64,000 nucleotides of DNA from Nitrospiraceae bacterium (GTDB lineage: Bacteria > Nitrospirota > Nitrospiria > Nitrospirales > Nitrospiraceae). Positions 21,596 to 31,338 of this stretch are shown here, piece by piece (the first letter of the stretch is position 1; each line of letters begins with the position of its first letter). The notes beneath the pieces were generated by a model. The model was given only the letters and a program-made list of their open reading frames with translations. It ran no database searches and had not been told where the DNA came from. Location of the stretch: positions 1 through 64,000 of the forward strand of contig SHZW01000007.1 of the NCBI GenBank assembly GCA_009692155.1, written 5' to 3'. A program made the position numbers and the translations under genes.

Positions 21596-22489
21596 CTACC
21601 GCGCCTTCGCCGCCGGTGTGCGTGTCTTGAGCAAGGGATGCCCCATCGATTCGCGCTCGTGCAGATAGTGTTCTGCGCAGAGGCGCGCCAGGCCGCGTAC
21701 GCGCGCGATGTAGCCGGTTCGGTCCGCGACACTGATGGCTCCGCGCGCGTCGAGGAGATTGAACAGGTTCGACGTCTTGATGCAGTAGTCGTAAGCCGGC
21801 AGCGTGAGGCCTTTCCCGATCAACCGCTTCGCTTCGGCCTCGAACGCCTGGAATGTCGCCATCAGCATCGGCACATCGGCTTCTTCGAAGTTATATTTCG
21901 AGAACTGCACTTCAGTCTGGCGATGAATGTCGCCATACGAAACCGTGTCGTTCCATGCCAGATCGAAGACCGAGTCGACTTGCTGGAGATACATGGCGAT
22001 CCGCTCCGTGCCGTAGGTCAGCTCGACGGTAATCGGTTTCAATTCGATGCCGCCGATCTCCTGAAAGTAGGTGAATTGCGTGATTTCCATGCCGTCCAGG
22101 CGGACTTCCCAGCCCAGTCCCCAGGCGCCGAGCGTCGGTGATTCCCAATCGTCCTGGATGAACCGGATATCGTGCTGCCTGGGGTTGATGCCCAGGCATT
22201 TCAGGCTGTCGAGATAGAGAGACTGGATGTTGTCCGGAGACGGCTTGAGGACGACCTGGTACTGGTAATAATGCTGGAGACGGTTCGGATTTTCTCCGTA
22301 GCGGCCGTCGGTGGGACGGCGGCAGGGCTGCGGGTAGGCGGCTTTCCACGGCTCCGGCCCCAGCGCGCGCAGGAACGTGGCCGGATGGAAGGTTCCCGCC
22401 CCCATTTCAAGATCGTAGGGCTGGTGGATGACGCAACCCCGGTCGGCCCAAAATCGGTGAAGGGTCAGGATCAATTCTTGGAGGGTCAC
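21596..22489 (-). CDS. glyQ: Glycyl-tRNA synthetase alpha subunit
   Basis: [48 protein letters not shown]. Confidence 0.97.
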   Translation of the reverse strand: MTLQELILTLHRFWADRGCVIHQPYDLEMGAGTFHPATFLRALGPEPWKAAYPQPCRRPTDGRYGENPNRLQHYYQYQVVLKPSPDNIQSLYLDSLKCLGINPRQHDIRFIQDDWESPTLGAWGLGWEVRLDGMEITQFTYFQEIGGIELKPITVELTYGTERIAMYLQQVDSVFDLAWNDTVSYGDIHRQTEVQFSKYNFEEADVPMLMATFQAFEAEAKRLIGKGLTLPAYDYCIKTSNLFNLLDARGAISVADRTGYIARVRGLARLCAEHYLHERESMGHPLLKTRTPAAKAR

Positions 22490-22736
22490 GAATGTCCTTT
22501 ATGACAGCTCGGGCAGGATGTGAACGTGCGTAAAAAGCGCGTCAAGCTAACAAGAATTATGCGCAACTGTCAAGGCGCAGCGGAGCGCTTCCAACCATGT
22601 TTTCGCTCGCACAAGACGGTCGACGCCGGGAGGGTTTTTGTTGTTGCCTGTTTCGCAATGCCGGGGAAAGACTTGACGGGTGCCCCCCGCATCCCTTATT
22701 GTCCAAATAGTTTAGTAACTCTGTTTACAATTGACA

Positions 22737-23177
22737 ATGAGATTCTCGAAGAAAAGCGAATACGCCCTGCGCGCGCTGATCGAGCTGACTGAGCAGTACA
22801 ATGGCAAACTGCTCCAGCGGCATGAGATCGGACGGCGGCAGAATATTCCCGTCGAATTTCTCGAACAGATTCTCCTGACCTTGAAGAACGCGGGACTGCT
22901 TGCCAGCCGGCGTGGCGTCGGAGGCGGGTACAGTCTGCTGAAGTCTCCGGACTCGATCACGCTCGGACAGGTTATCCGGATTCTCGACGGGCCCCTCGCT
23001 CCGATCGGATGCGTGAGCAAGACGGCCTACCAGAAATGCAAAGATTGCCCGCATGCGGATACCAGGAACTGTCCGATTCAGCACGTGATGCTGGGGGTCC
23101 GCAACGCCATCGCCGACATTCTCGACAATTACACGCTCAGTGACTTTGCGGCTGGATCCGGAAAGCGGGCTTCATGA
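22737..23177 (+). CDS. Rrf2-family transcriptional regulator
   Basis: MRFSKKSEYALRALIEL...IPVEFLEQILLTLKNAGLLASRRGVGGGY; Cys-rich GC..C..C...C segment. Confidence 0.9.
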   Translation: MRFSKKSEYALRALIELTEQYNGKLLQRHEIGRRQNIPVEFLEQILLTLKNAGLLASRRGVGGGYSLLKSPDSITLGQVIRILDGPLAPIGCVSKTAYQKCKDCPHADTRNCPIQHVMLGVRNAIADILDNYTLSDFAAGSGKRAS

Positions 23178-24013
23178 GCACGGATCTGCTCGTTCTGATC
23201 TCGATTACGTTTCTGGCTGCCACGGTCAACGGAGCATTGGGGTACGGATTTTCCTCCATCACTGTTCCGGTCGCGCTGCTTTTTTATACGAACAGAATTC
23301 TGAACCCGGCCCTGGTGCTGGTGGAGCTGGTGATCAACAGCTATGTGCTGTTGATCAACCGGCATAGTGTGCCGCACATCTGGAAACGGGTATTGCCCAT
23401 GCTGTTCGGCGTGCTGATCGGTGTGGGGGTCGGCAGCTATCTGCTTTCCCTGGTTCAGCCGGGGTGGGCCAAGTTTCTAACATACGTCACGCTCCTGCCG
23501 TTGATTCTTCTGCAGACAGCGGGCATCAGGAGGCCTATCCGCGCCGAGAAAGCCATCGGGGTGCCGTTCGGAACGGGCATCGGCGTGCTCTATTCCGTGA
23601 CGACCATTTCGGGTCCTCCGCTGGCGTTGCTGTTCAATAATCAAGGCTATGCCAAGCAGGATTTCCGGGCGGCGCTCAGCGTCATCCGCACCGCAGAATC
23701 CTCCCTGACGGCCGTCGCCTATTTTTTCATCGGGCTCTACAGCGCCGGCAGCATGGATATCATCCCCTACATCGTTCCGAGCGTGCTGGTCGGCATTCCA
23801 CTCGGGAGCTACCTCATTCGCTGGATGGAACCGGAGACGTTCAGGCGGGTGTGCATGAGCTTCGATGTGGTCATCGTCGGCTTCGGCTTGTCGCGGGTGC
23901 TCGTGGAGCTGCAGCTGGCTCCCGCCGAAGCGGCCTACGCGCTTTTTGCGGCGGTTGTGGCGCTCAATGCCTATTTTCTCTATCAGTTTTTTCGAGCGCA
24001 CCGGCGACAGTAG
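23174..24013 (+). CDS. TauE/SafE-type anion exporter family protein
   Basis: Multi-TM; GALGYGFSSITVPVALLF; ATGA overlap with the Rrf2 gene. Confidence 0.8.
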   Translation: MSTDLLVLISITFLAATVNGALGYGFSSITVPVALLFYTNRILNPALVLVELVINSYVLLINRHSVPHIWKRVLPMLFGVLIGVGVGSYLLSLVQPGWAKFLTYVTLLPLILLQTAGIRRPIRAEKAIGVPFGTGIGVLYSVTTISGPPLALLFNNQGYAKQDFRAALSVIRTAESSLTAVAYFFIGLYSAGSMDIIPYIVPSVLVGIPLGSYLIRWMEPETFRRVCMSFDVVIVGFGLSRVLVELQLAPAEAAYALFAAVVALNAYFLYQFFRAHRRQ

Positions 24014-24156
24014 GTTTGTGCTCATTCGTAGTTCGGCATGCACTTCGTCCCGTGGTTTTCCGGAATTCCGCTCATTGACTCCCTCCGTGCGCCTTTGCTA
24101 GGCTCCCCCGCATCGCACACTCCGCCCGGCGTCCGTTCAACCTCAAAGGAGACTCG

Positions 24157-26013
24157 ATGGCTTCAGCGAATGCTTCCCTGATCACTCTGCTGCGAAATAA
24201 AGCGACGACGCTTCGAATTGAAAGTATCCGTGCCACGTCGGAGTCCGGAACCGGCCATCCGACCAGTTGCTGTTCCGCGGCCGATATCGTGGCCGCGTTA
24301 TTTTTCTCTGTCATGCGCTACGACCCCACGAATCCGCGCAATCCCAATAATGACCGCTTCGTGCTCTCCAAAGGCCATGCCGCGCCCCTGCTCTACGCCG
24401 CCTGGGCGGAAGCCGGCTTATTCGATCCGCGCGAGCTGACCAAACTGCGGACATTGAAGTCGGACCTCGAAGGCCATCCCACCCCCCGCCTTCCCTTCGT
24501 GGACGTGGCGACGGGATCGCTCGGCCAGGGGCTGGCCGCCGGTGTCGGCTTGGCGTTGAATGCAAAGAAAATTGAGAAGACCGGTTATCGTACCTATGTG
24601 CTGCTGGGCGACGGCGAGTCCGTGGAAGGGTCCGTGTGGGAAGCCGTCGAACTGGCGCGCCAGTTCAAGCTCGACAACCTGTGCGCGATCGTGGATGTGA
24701 ACCGGCTGGGACAGAGCGATCCGACGATGCTGCAGCACGACATGACGGCCTACAAATCGCGCTGGGCCGGATTCGGCTGGAACGCGATCGTGGTGGACGG
24801 CCACAGCCATGCGGCGCTGCTGAAAGCCTTTGCCGCTGCGGCCAAGACCAAAGGCCGGCCGACCGTCCTGCTGGCAAAGACGTTCAAGGGCAAAGGGATT
24901 TCGTTCGCGGAAAACAAGGCCGATTGGCACGGCAAGGCCTTGAAGAAGGGCGAAGAATCGCAAAAGGCAATCGACGCATTGATGCGGCAGATCAAGCCGA
25001 CCACGGCGGTCACAACATTCAAGATCCCTGCGACGCCTTCGAGGAGCGCCAAGCCGGCTAAACCCATGGCTCCCCCCGTCTACAAGCTGGGCGACATGGT
25101 CGCCACGCGCGAGGCGTTCGGCGCCGCCCTCGCGGCGCTCGGCGAGGCGAACCCATCCGTCGTCGCGCTCGATGCCGACGTCAAGAATTCCACCTTTACG
25201 GATAAATTCGGCAAGCAATTCCCCGATCGATTTTTCGAGAATTTCATCGCTGAGCAGAACATGATCGGCGCGGCGATCGGCCTGGCTGCGACAGGCAAAA
25301 TTCCCTTCGTGGCGACCTTCGCGGCTTTTCTGACCAGGGCCTATGACTTCATCCGGATGGCGGCGATCAGCCAATCCAACATCAAATTGGTCGGGACGCA
25401 CGTCGGCGTCAGCATCGGCGAAGACGGGCCGTCACAGATGGGGCTGGAGGACATCGCGATGATGGCTGCGCAGCCGGGCGTGGTCGTGCTGTACCCGGCG
25501 GATGCCGTATGCGCGTATAGACTCGTGGAGATTGCGGCGGCCCATCGCGGCATGGTGTACATTCGCGCCGGTCGGCCGAAGTCGCCGGTCCTCTACGGGC
25601 ACGACGAAACGTTCAAGATCGGCGGGTGCAAGGTGCTCCGCCAAAGCGCGTCCGACCAACTCACGATTGTGGCCGCGGGCGTGACGCTGTTCGAGGCCCT
25701 GAAAGCCCATGAGCAGTTGAAATCCGCCGGCATCCCCGTTCGTGTCGTCGATCTCTACAGCGTGGCGCCGATCGACCGCCTGACTTTGCTGGAGAGCGCG
25801 CGAGCCACGAAGAACCGGATTCTCACAGTCGAGGATCATTATGCGCATGGCGGACTTGGCGATGCGGTGCTGGGAGCCGTCGGGAGCGAAGGCGTGCGGG
25901 TTCAGAAGATGGCGGTGCGCGAAATCCCGCACAGCGGGAAGCCCGACGAACTTGTCGACCACTTTGGACTCAGCGCGCGCGTGATTGTTGACACGGTAAA
26001 GAAATTTCTGTGA
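24157..26013 (+). CDS. Transketolase (single polypeptide)
   Basis: SGTGHPTSCCSAADIVAALFF, GSLGQGLAAGVGLALNAK, LLGDGESVEGSVWEAVE; C-terminal pyrimidine-binding domain. Confidence 0.93.
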   Translation: MASANASLITLLRNKATTLRIESIRATSESGTGHPTSCCSAADIVAALFFSVMRYDPTNPRNPNNDRFVLSKGHAAPLLYAAWAEAGLFDPRELTKLRTLKSDLEGHPTPRLPFVDVATGSLGQGLAAGVGLALNAKKIEKTGYRTYVLLGDGESVEGSVWEAVELARQFKLDNLCAIVDVNRLGQSDPTMLQHDMTAYKSRWAGFGWNAIVVDGHSHAALLKAFAAAAKTKGRPTVLLAKTFKGKGISFAENKADWHGKALKKGEESQKAIDALMRQIKPTTAVTTFKIPATPSRSAKPAKPMAPPVYKLGDMVATREAFGAALAALGEANPSVVALDADVKNSTFTDKFGKQFPDRFFENFIAEQNMIGAAIGLAATGKIPFVATFAAFLTRAYDFIRMAAISQSNIKLVGTHVGVSIGEDGPSQMGLEDIAMMAAQPGVVVLYPADAVCAYRLVEIAAAHRGMVYIRAGRPKSPVLYGHDETFKIGGCKVLRQSASDQLTIVAAGVTLFEALKAHEQLKSAGIPVRVVDLYSVAPIDRLTLLESARATKNRILTVEDHYAHGGLGDAVLGAVGSEGVRVQKMAVREIPHSGKPDELVDHFGLSARVIVDTVKKFL

Positions 26014-26023
26014 TTGAGTTTTT

Positions 26024-26721
26024 ATGAAGCCCGATCCTCTCTCAAAAATCCCTCTCTTCGAGCATTTGAGCGATCGCGAACGCCGCAAGGTTGCCGGAGA
26101 AGTCGTCGAGACGCATTATCGAAAAGATGAATTTATCTTCCGCGAAGGCGATCGGGCCACGTCCTTCCACATTCTGAAAGCCGGACCGTCAAGTGCGTGA
26201 AGATGTCTCCCGAAGGCCGGCAGGTCACATTGAAAGTCCTGATGCCGGGCGACCTCTTTTGTTGCGATGCGGCCGCCTTGGATAACGGCACGCATCCCGG
26301 CTGCGCCCAACCGATGGGCGACGTCAGTGTGTTGAGCCTCAGCAAGGACAGCTATTATGAGTTGCTCCGTCGGAATCCAGACGCGGCATTGCAAGTGATT
26401 CAATATCTGGGGGCCCGCCTGAATGAGGCCCAGGAGACGGCCAAGGTGTTGGCCTTGAATCCGGCCGAGCAGCGGTTGGCCGCTCTGCTGGTCAAGCTGG
26501 CGGATCGCGCCGGCCTTCGCGAAGGCAACCACGTGCGGTTGACGATTCGTCTCACCCGCCAGGATATGGCCGATATGGTCGGGATGACGGTCGAAACAGC
26601 CACGCGCATCATGGGCCGCTTCAAGCGGGAGAAGCTTGCGTCCGGCACCGCCAAGTCTCTCATCATCCGAAACCTCGCCAAGCTGCAGCAACTCGCGACC
26701 CCTGTCCATGCGTTGCCGTAA
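26024..26721 (+). pseudogene. Crp/Fnr-family regulator interrupted by a 1-nt deletion near 26186
   Basis: MKPDPLSKIPLFEHLSDRERRKVAGEVVETHYRKDEFIFREGDRATSFHILKAG | VKCVKMSPEGRQVTLKVLMPGDLFCC...; HTH LTRQDMADMVGMTVETATRIMGRFKREKL. Confidence 0.8.
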
Positions 26722-26744
26722 AACGAGCCCACTCCAGCTAATTT

Positions 26745-26772
26745 TAAAAACATGACCCACGTCATGTTTTTA
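26745..26772. promoter_or_regulatory. 12-bp-arm perfect palindrome TAAAAACATGAC-ccac-GTCATGTTTTTA (operator or weak terminator)
   Basis: Perfect inverted repeat between the Crp/Fnr gene and the carbonic anhydrase/nirK cluster. Confidence 0.6.
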
Positions 26773-26846
26773 CAGCACCGGCATGCACTATCCTTACAGC
26801 CTTATGAGAACGATGTCCTTTTACTCTTTCAGCGGTCTCCTGTACC

Positions 26847-27560
26847 CATGCTGAACGGGCGACTGGCCATTGGGGCTACGAAGGAACGAGCGGGTCCGAA
26901 TACTGGGCGCAACTCAGTCAGGAATATGCCGTCTGCGGAGAGGGAAGGGCTCAATTCCCAATTGGCATCACGGATGCGATCCCGTCCAGCCTGGCTCATC
27001 CCCAATTCTTCTATCAGAACATGCCCCTGAGAATTCAGAATATGAGAATTCGGAATACTGGTCATACCTTCAAGGTAGCGGGTAACTCAACCGGTTTCAT
27101 GCAAGTTGGGACAAGCCGCTACGAGCTGGTCGAGTTTCATTTCCACAGACCCAGTGGGCATAAGCTGGATGGGAGGTCCTACGACATGGAAGTCCACTTG
27201 GTCCATCGGGGATTAGATGGGGAACGAGCCGTCGTGGGAGTCTTCATGGAAATAAGCGAGAGAGACAATCCGGTCATCTCAAAGGTGTGGGATTATCTAC
27301 CTGTGAACGAGCGAGAAGAGTACCTGGTTGACCAGGTCTTGATAAACCCGGCGGAATTGCTGCCTTCCAATAGGTCCTTCTACCATTATTCGGGTTCGCT
27401 CACGACACCTCCTCGCGGCGAGGGAGTCAAGTGGTACATCATGAAGCACCCGATCGAGGTCTCCGAAGAGCAGGTTGCCAAGTTTTCGTCGCTTTACAGA
27501 GTTAATGCACGGCCGGTCCAGCCCTTGAACGGCAGGGTGATTCAGTCTAGTAACAGGTAA
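26847..27560 (+). CDS. Alpha-carbonic anhydrase; N-terminus apparently out of frame with any start codon (annotated ORF begins 27021)
   Basis: Frame reads HAERATGHWGYEGTSGSEYWAQLSQEYAVCGEGRAQFPIGI...LVEFHFHRPSGHKLDGRSYDMEVHLVHRG...SGSLTTPPRGEGVKW; upstream stop at 26805 with no ATG/GTG/TTG between. Confidence 0.85.
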   Translation, partial: HAERATGHWGYEGTSGSEYWAQLSQEYAVCGEGRAQFPIGITDAIPSSLAHPQFFYQNMPLRIQNMRIRNTGHTFKVAGNSTGFMQVGTSRYELVEFHFHRPSGHKLDGRSYDMEVHLVHRGLDGERAVVGVFMEISERDNPVISKVWDYLPVNEREEYLVDQVLINPAELLPSNRSFYHYSGSLTTPPRGEGVKWYIMKHPIEVSEEQVAKFSSLYRVNARPVQPLNGRVIQSSNR

Positions 27561-27669
27561 CACGCCGTGCACGGGTACCCTGGACCGCTTCCTTGTTGTG
27601 GGTGTTGGGCATCGATACGGAAGGGTGTCGCCGAGGCACGCGAATCATCATTCAGAAAAGGAGGTGCGA

Positions 27670-28131
27670 ATGGCGATGAGGAAGGTTGGGATGTCGGTCG
27701 TGTTGATGGCATCTGCCCTGATTTTTTCAGGAGGGATGGCTTACTCTGAGGAACCAGTGCCAATGCCTCCAGTTCCAGCAGACTATGCCGACAAACATAT
27801 GCCGGCTGGAGGGTGGACGGATCCTAAGGCCATCGCGGAGGGAGCGAAGATTTTCACCGGCGAGGCTAACCCGCTCGTCAACTGTGCCAGCTGCCACGGC
27901 AAGGATGGTCAACCTGTGAAAAAGGGAGCGCGAGATCTTCGTAATCCGAAGAATACCGCCCGTTTCTCGGACAGCTTCTGGTTCTGGCGAGTGTCGGAAG
28001 GGGTCCCGAAGACGAAGATGAAGGCCTGGAAACAGTTCCTGACTGAGGAGCAGATCTGGCAGGTAATGGCGTACGAGCACCAGTTCTCGCACGGGAACAA
28101 ACCAGCCGAACACACGGATTACAAACCCTAA
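27670..28131 (+). CDS. Exported mono-heme cytochrome c
   Basis: Signal peptide; CASCHGKDGQPV heme motif; VPKTKMKAWKQFLTEEQIWQVMAYEH. Confidence 0.9.
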   Translation: MAMRKVGMSVVLMASALIFSGGMAYSEEPVPMPPVPADYADKHMPAGGWTDPKAIAEGAKIFTGEANPLVNCASCHGKDGQPVKKGARDLRNPKNTARFSDSFWFWRVSEGVPKTKMKAWKQFLTEEQIWQVMAYEHQFSHGNKPAEHTDYKP

Positions 28132-28238
28132 ACAGGAGGAAAATCTGAATGCCCAGATAAGGACTGAAATCATTCGGTACGTGCCAAGAAGATGATAGAA
28201 GAAACTGTCAGAGCAATCCAAAATCAAAGGAGACTGCG

Positions 28239-29291
28239 ATGTCTACTAGCTTTTCGCGTAGCGTACGTAATGCCGGAATGATCGGCGCATTTGTCATGGC
28301 TCCCTGTCTTGCCATCAATCCAGGATTGGTGTCGGCGGCAGAGACCATCAAAGCCATAGTGACGACCGCACCCAATGTTCCCCCTCCCATCACACGAACC
28401 GTGCCCGCCAATGTCATAGTAGAACTTGAAGCTCACGAGTGGGTCGGCAAGCTAAGCGACGATAACAACTATAAGTTCTGGGGTTTTGGAACCGCAGGAG
28501 CGGCTGGAACCGTACCAGGGCCCATGATCCGAGTGATGGTAGGGGATACGGTTGAAATCCGTCTGAAGAATGATAAGAATAGCCAGGAGAGTCACAATAT
28601 TGACTTTCATGCGGTCACTGGACCAGGGGGTGGGGCCGCTATGCTTAATACCGAGCCAGGGCAAGAAAGCCGGCTCAGGTTTAAGGCCCTCAACGTTGGC
28701 CTCTATTTCTATCACTGCGCCACCGCGATGGGTCCTACCACGTCTTCTCCATCCATTCCTGAACACATTGCGAATGGCATGTACGGCGGGATCTTAGTTG
28801 AGCCGGTTGGTGGGCTTAAGAAAGTAGACAAAGAATTTTATGTCGTGCAAAGCGAGTTTTACACCAAGCCTGGTAAGAAGGGCGATACCTTGGAGTTTTC
28901 GTTCGAAAACGGGTTAGCGGAGCACCCCTCCCATGTGGTGTTTAATGGAATGGCTGGCGCGCTTGTCAAAAATCCTCTGCAAGCCAAAGTGGGAGACATC
29001 GTTCGAATGTTCTATGTCAACGCAGGACCGAACCATGTCGCGTCGTGGCACATCATCGGCGAGATATTTGACAGGGTGTACCCCGAGGGTTCCTTGACAA
29101 CAGCTCCATTGGAGGGTCTCCAAACCACCGTCGTGCCTGCGGGTGGCTCATCCATGGCAGAATTTAAGGTGGAAGTGCCTGGAACCTATCTCAATGTGGA
29201 TCACTCAATTTTCCGTATCGCAAAAGGAGCCGTTGGCCTGCTGAAGGTAGATGGCCCAGAGAGTCCGGACATTTACAAAGGCCTGAAGTAA
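28239..29291 (+). CDS. nirK: Copper-containing nitrite reductase, AniA-like
   Basis: SHNIDFHAVTGPGGG, YFYHCA...HIANGMYGGILVEP, WHIIGEIFDRVYPEG, VDHSIFR Cu ligand motifs. Confidence 0.92.
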   Translation: MSTSFSRSVRNAGMIGAFVMAPCLAINPGLVSAAETIKAIVTTAPNVPPPITRTVPANVIVELEAHEWVGKLSDDNNYKFWGFGTAGAAGTVPGPMIRVMVGDTVEIRLKNDKNSQESHNIDFHAVTGPGGGAAMLNTEPGQESRLRFKALNVGLYFYHCATAMGPTTSSPSIPEHIANGMYGGILVEPVGGLKKVDKEFYVVQSEFYTKPGKKGDTLEFSFENGLAEHPSHVVFNGMAGALVKNPLQAKVGDIVRMFYVNAGPNHVASWHIIGEIFDRVYPEGSLTTAPLEGLQTTVVPAGGSSMAEFKVEVPGTYLNVDHSIFRIAKGAVGLLKVDGPESPDIYKGLK

Positions 29292-29593
29292 TCTGCAGGC
29301 AAGTTACAAGGGCGATTTCAAAAGACAACGGCCCCAATAATAATACAGTGTCGGTCAGGTTTTATGGTCTTACTTTAAATCTAAATAGGATCTTATATAT
29401 GGCTCTAATATTTATGGCACGCATATATATCTTTGCCCACTTTCCATGTCAAGATATTTTGGCAACATACAAGTTGATTTGCACAAAATAATTTCACGAC
29501 TTACGCGACGGCAATATGCGTGCCTTAAGACCTCCTGCACAGAACAGCAGAGGGGACCATATGATGAACCGCACTGCCTGGACTTCCTTAGCA

Positions 29594-30880
29594 CTACGGT
29601 CTTTCACGATCGATGACAATGGTGATCCCGTCCACTCCAGATTTCACCGGCTGGCTCGTCCCCTCTAGGTCTCCGCTTTGTGGCATGGCCTGGCCCGACT
29701 TCGACAAACGGGCCACTATCACCACCATCCCTACGTCAGACAGTTTCCTGGACGGCATCGGGCTGGTCGAGTCATCAAGCTGAAACGTGAAGGGCAGATC
29801 CTTCTTCGTCGTCCTCACGATCGACACCGGCATTGGTGGACCGCCCATCTCGCGCGCAAACACAAATAACGTATCCGTCGGAGATCCTTTGCCAGCGAGG
29901 CCCGGCGCCACAGTCACCGTGCCTCTGATCGTACGCGGTTGTCCAGCCTGCCCAGTGGGCTGGGCCGGAGATGTCGATTCCGCAAACATGGGTGCCGGCT
30001 CTTGACCACCGCCCGCTCGACTCCGGGCTTCTGCAATAGCACCCATCAGCTGCTGCCTCATCTCCGGATCTATGTCCGCAGGAAAGTTCGCGCGAGCTTG
30101 CTCCCAGTCCTTGGCCGCACGCGCATAGTTCTTTCGGTTGAACGCCACAGTTCCGGCCAACATCAACGCCTTCACATTGCTTGGGTCGATTTTCAGCGCC
30201 TGTTGAATTAAGGCTTCGGGCTTCCCATCCAACTTGCGGCCATGGACGATGCCCAAGGTATCGGCATAATCGGCCAGCAGCTGAGCATCGTCAGGAATTA
30301 ATGTCACGGCTCTCTCGAAAATCGGCGCGGCCTCGTTATAACGCCCCAGTTCCACGTACGAATGTGCGAGCAAGACCCATCCCTTTCCATCGTTCGGATT
30401 CTGCTCCATTTTCTCCTTGAGCCGCTCAACTAATCCTTCAAGTGCGTCAGCGGGTGGAAGACCATCTTCCGAACTCCTTTGTGCAGCCAACTCCGCAGCT
30501 GATGGCTGCGTCATGGCGAGCGGATTTCCAAGTTGCCAATAAAGCAACACGCTGACAATCGGGACGACAACGGCCAGTGCAACAGCCACTGGTCTGCTAC
30601 TGACCTGACGTGGTGCCCTTGTAGGCGTCGTCTCTGTGGTGCCCGTTTCCTCCAGCAGACGGCGTTCGAGCTCACGTCGCGCCTGCTCATACAATTCGTC
30701 AGTGAGCACGCTGTTGGCGCGGTCTTGCTCTAATTCTGCAAATTGCTGCCTAAAAATAGACAGCGTCTTCTCCTGCTCTCCCGTTGCTGCGGCAACCGTA
30801 CGCTTCAGCAACGGCCACAATAGAAGGCCGAGGATGAGAAGGGTCATGCTCGATGCGATAAGCCAGAATATGATCGTCAA
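29594..30880 (-). CDS. ccmI: Cytochrome c maturation protein CcmI-like (TPR)
   Basis: N-terminal TM segment plus TPR; last gene of the ccm run. Confidence 0.85.
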   Translation of the reverse strand: MTIIFWLIASSMTLLILGLLLWPLLKRTVAAATGEQEKTLSIFRQQFAELEQDRANSVLTDELYEQARRELERRLLEETGTTETTPTRAPRQVSSRPVAVALAVVVPIVSVLLYWQLGNPLAMTQPSAAELAAQRSSEDGLPPADALEGLVERLKEKMEQNPNDGKGWVLLAHSYVELGRYNEAAPIFERAVTLIPDDAQLLADYADTLGIVHGRKLDGKPEALIQQALKIDPSNVKALMLAGTVAFNRKNYARAAKDWEQARANFPADIDPEMRQQLMGAIAEARSRAGGGQEPAPMFAESTSPAQPTGQAGQPRTIRGTVTVAPGLAGKGSPTDTLFVFAREMGGPPMPVSIVRTTKKDLPFTFQLDDSTSPMPSRKLSDVGMVVIVARLSKSGQAMPQSGDLEGTSQPVKSGVDGITIVIDRERP

Positions 30881-31338
30881 GGGCGATTGGCTCTTTCTGA
30901 AAGCAATTTCATGACACGGCTGTGCTCGGCTTCCGATAATATCACGTCAGTAACTTTTTTCTGTCTCCTGCGTAGCGCAAACACCAGTCCCGTTGCGCCA
31001 ACTCCCAGCAAGAGGAACGGCCCCACCCAGAGCAATGTGGTTGTGAGCTTCCACGGCGGTCGATATAAGACGAAATCACCGTAGCGTGAGACGAGGAAAT
31101 CGATGATCTCCTTGTCGGTCATATCTTTTGCGATCATCTCACGCACTTCCCTGCGCAAGTCTTCAGCCAACGGCGCGTTCGAGTCGGCCAAGGTTTGGTT
31201 CTGACAGACCAGACAGCGCAGTTCGACGGCAAGCGCTTTCAATCGCGCCTCCGCCTGCGGGTTCGCGGCAAGCGGCTGGGCCTCGTACGCCGTAGCGAGA
31301 CTGGGAAGGAGCAGCATGAGCACCCACAGCCATCTCAC
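30877..31338 (-). CDS. ccmH: Cytochrome c maturation protein CcmH/CcmL
   Basis: LRCLVCQNQTLADSNAPLAEDLRREVREMI...YGDFVLYRPP. Confidence 0.93.
   Translation of the reverse strand: MRWLWVLMLLLPSLATAYEAQPLAANPQAEARLKALAVELRCLVCQNQTLADSNAPLAEDLRREVREMIAKDMTDKEIIDFLVSRYGDFVLYRPPWKLTTTLLWVGPFLLLGVGATGLVFALRRRQKKVTDVILSEAEHSRVMKLLSERANRP

Noticed and set aside
22490-22730. Possible T-box or riboswitch upstream of glyQ or the Rrf2 gene
   Set aside because: No T-box motif or recognisable aptamer core could be identified by eye.
26745-26772. Calling the palindrome definitively a terminator
   Set aside because: The stem has only three G:C pairs; it is equally consistent with an operator, so it is reported as ambiguous.
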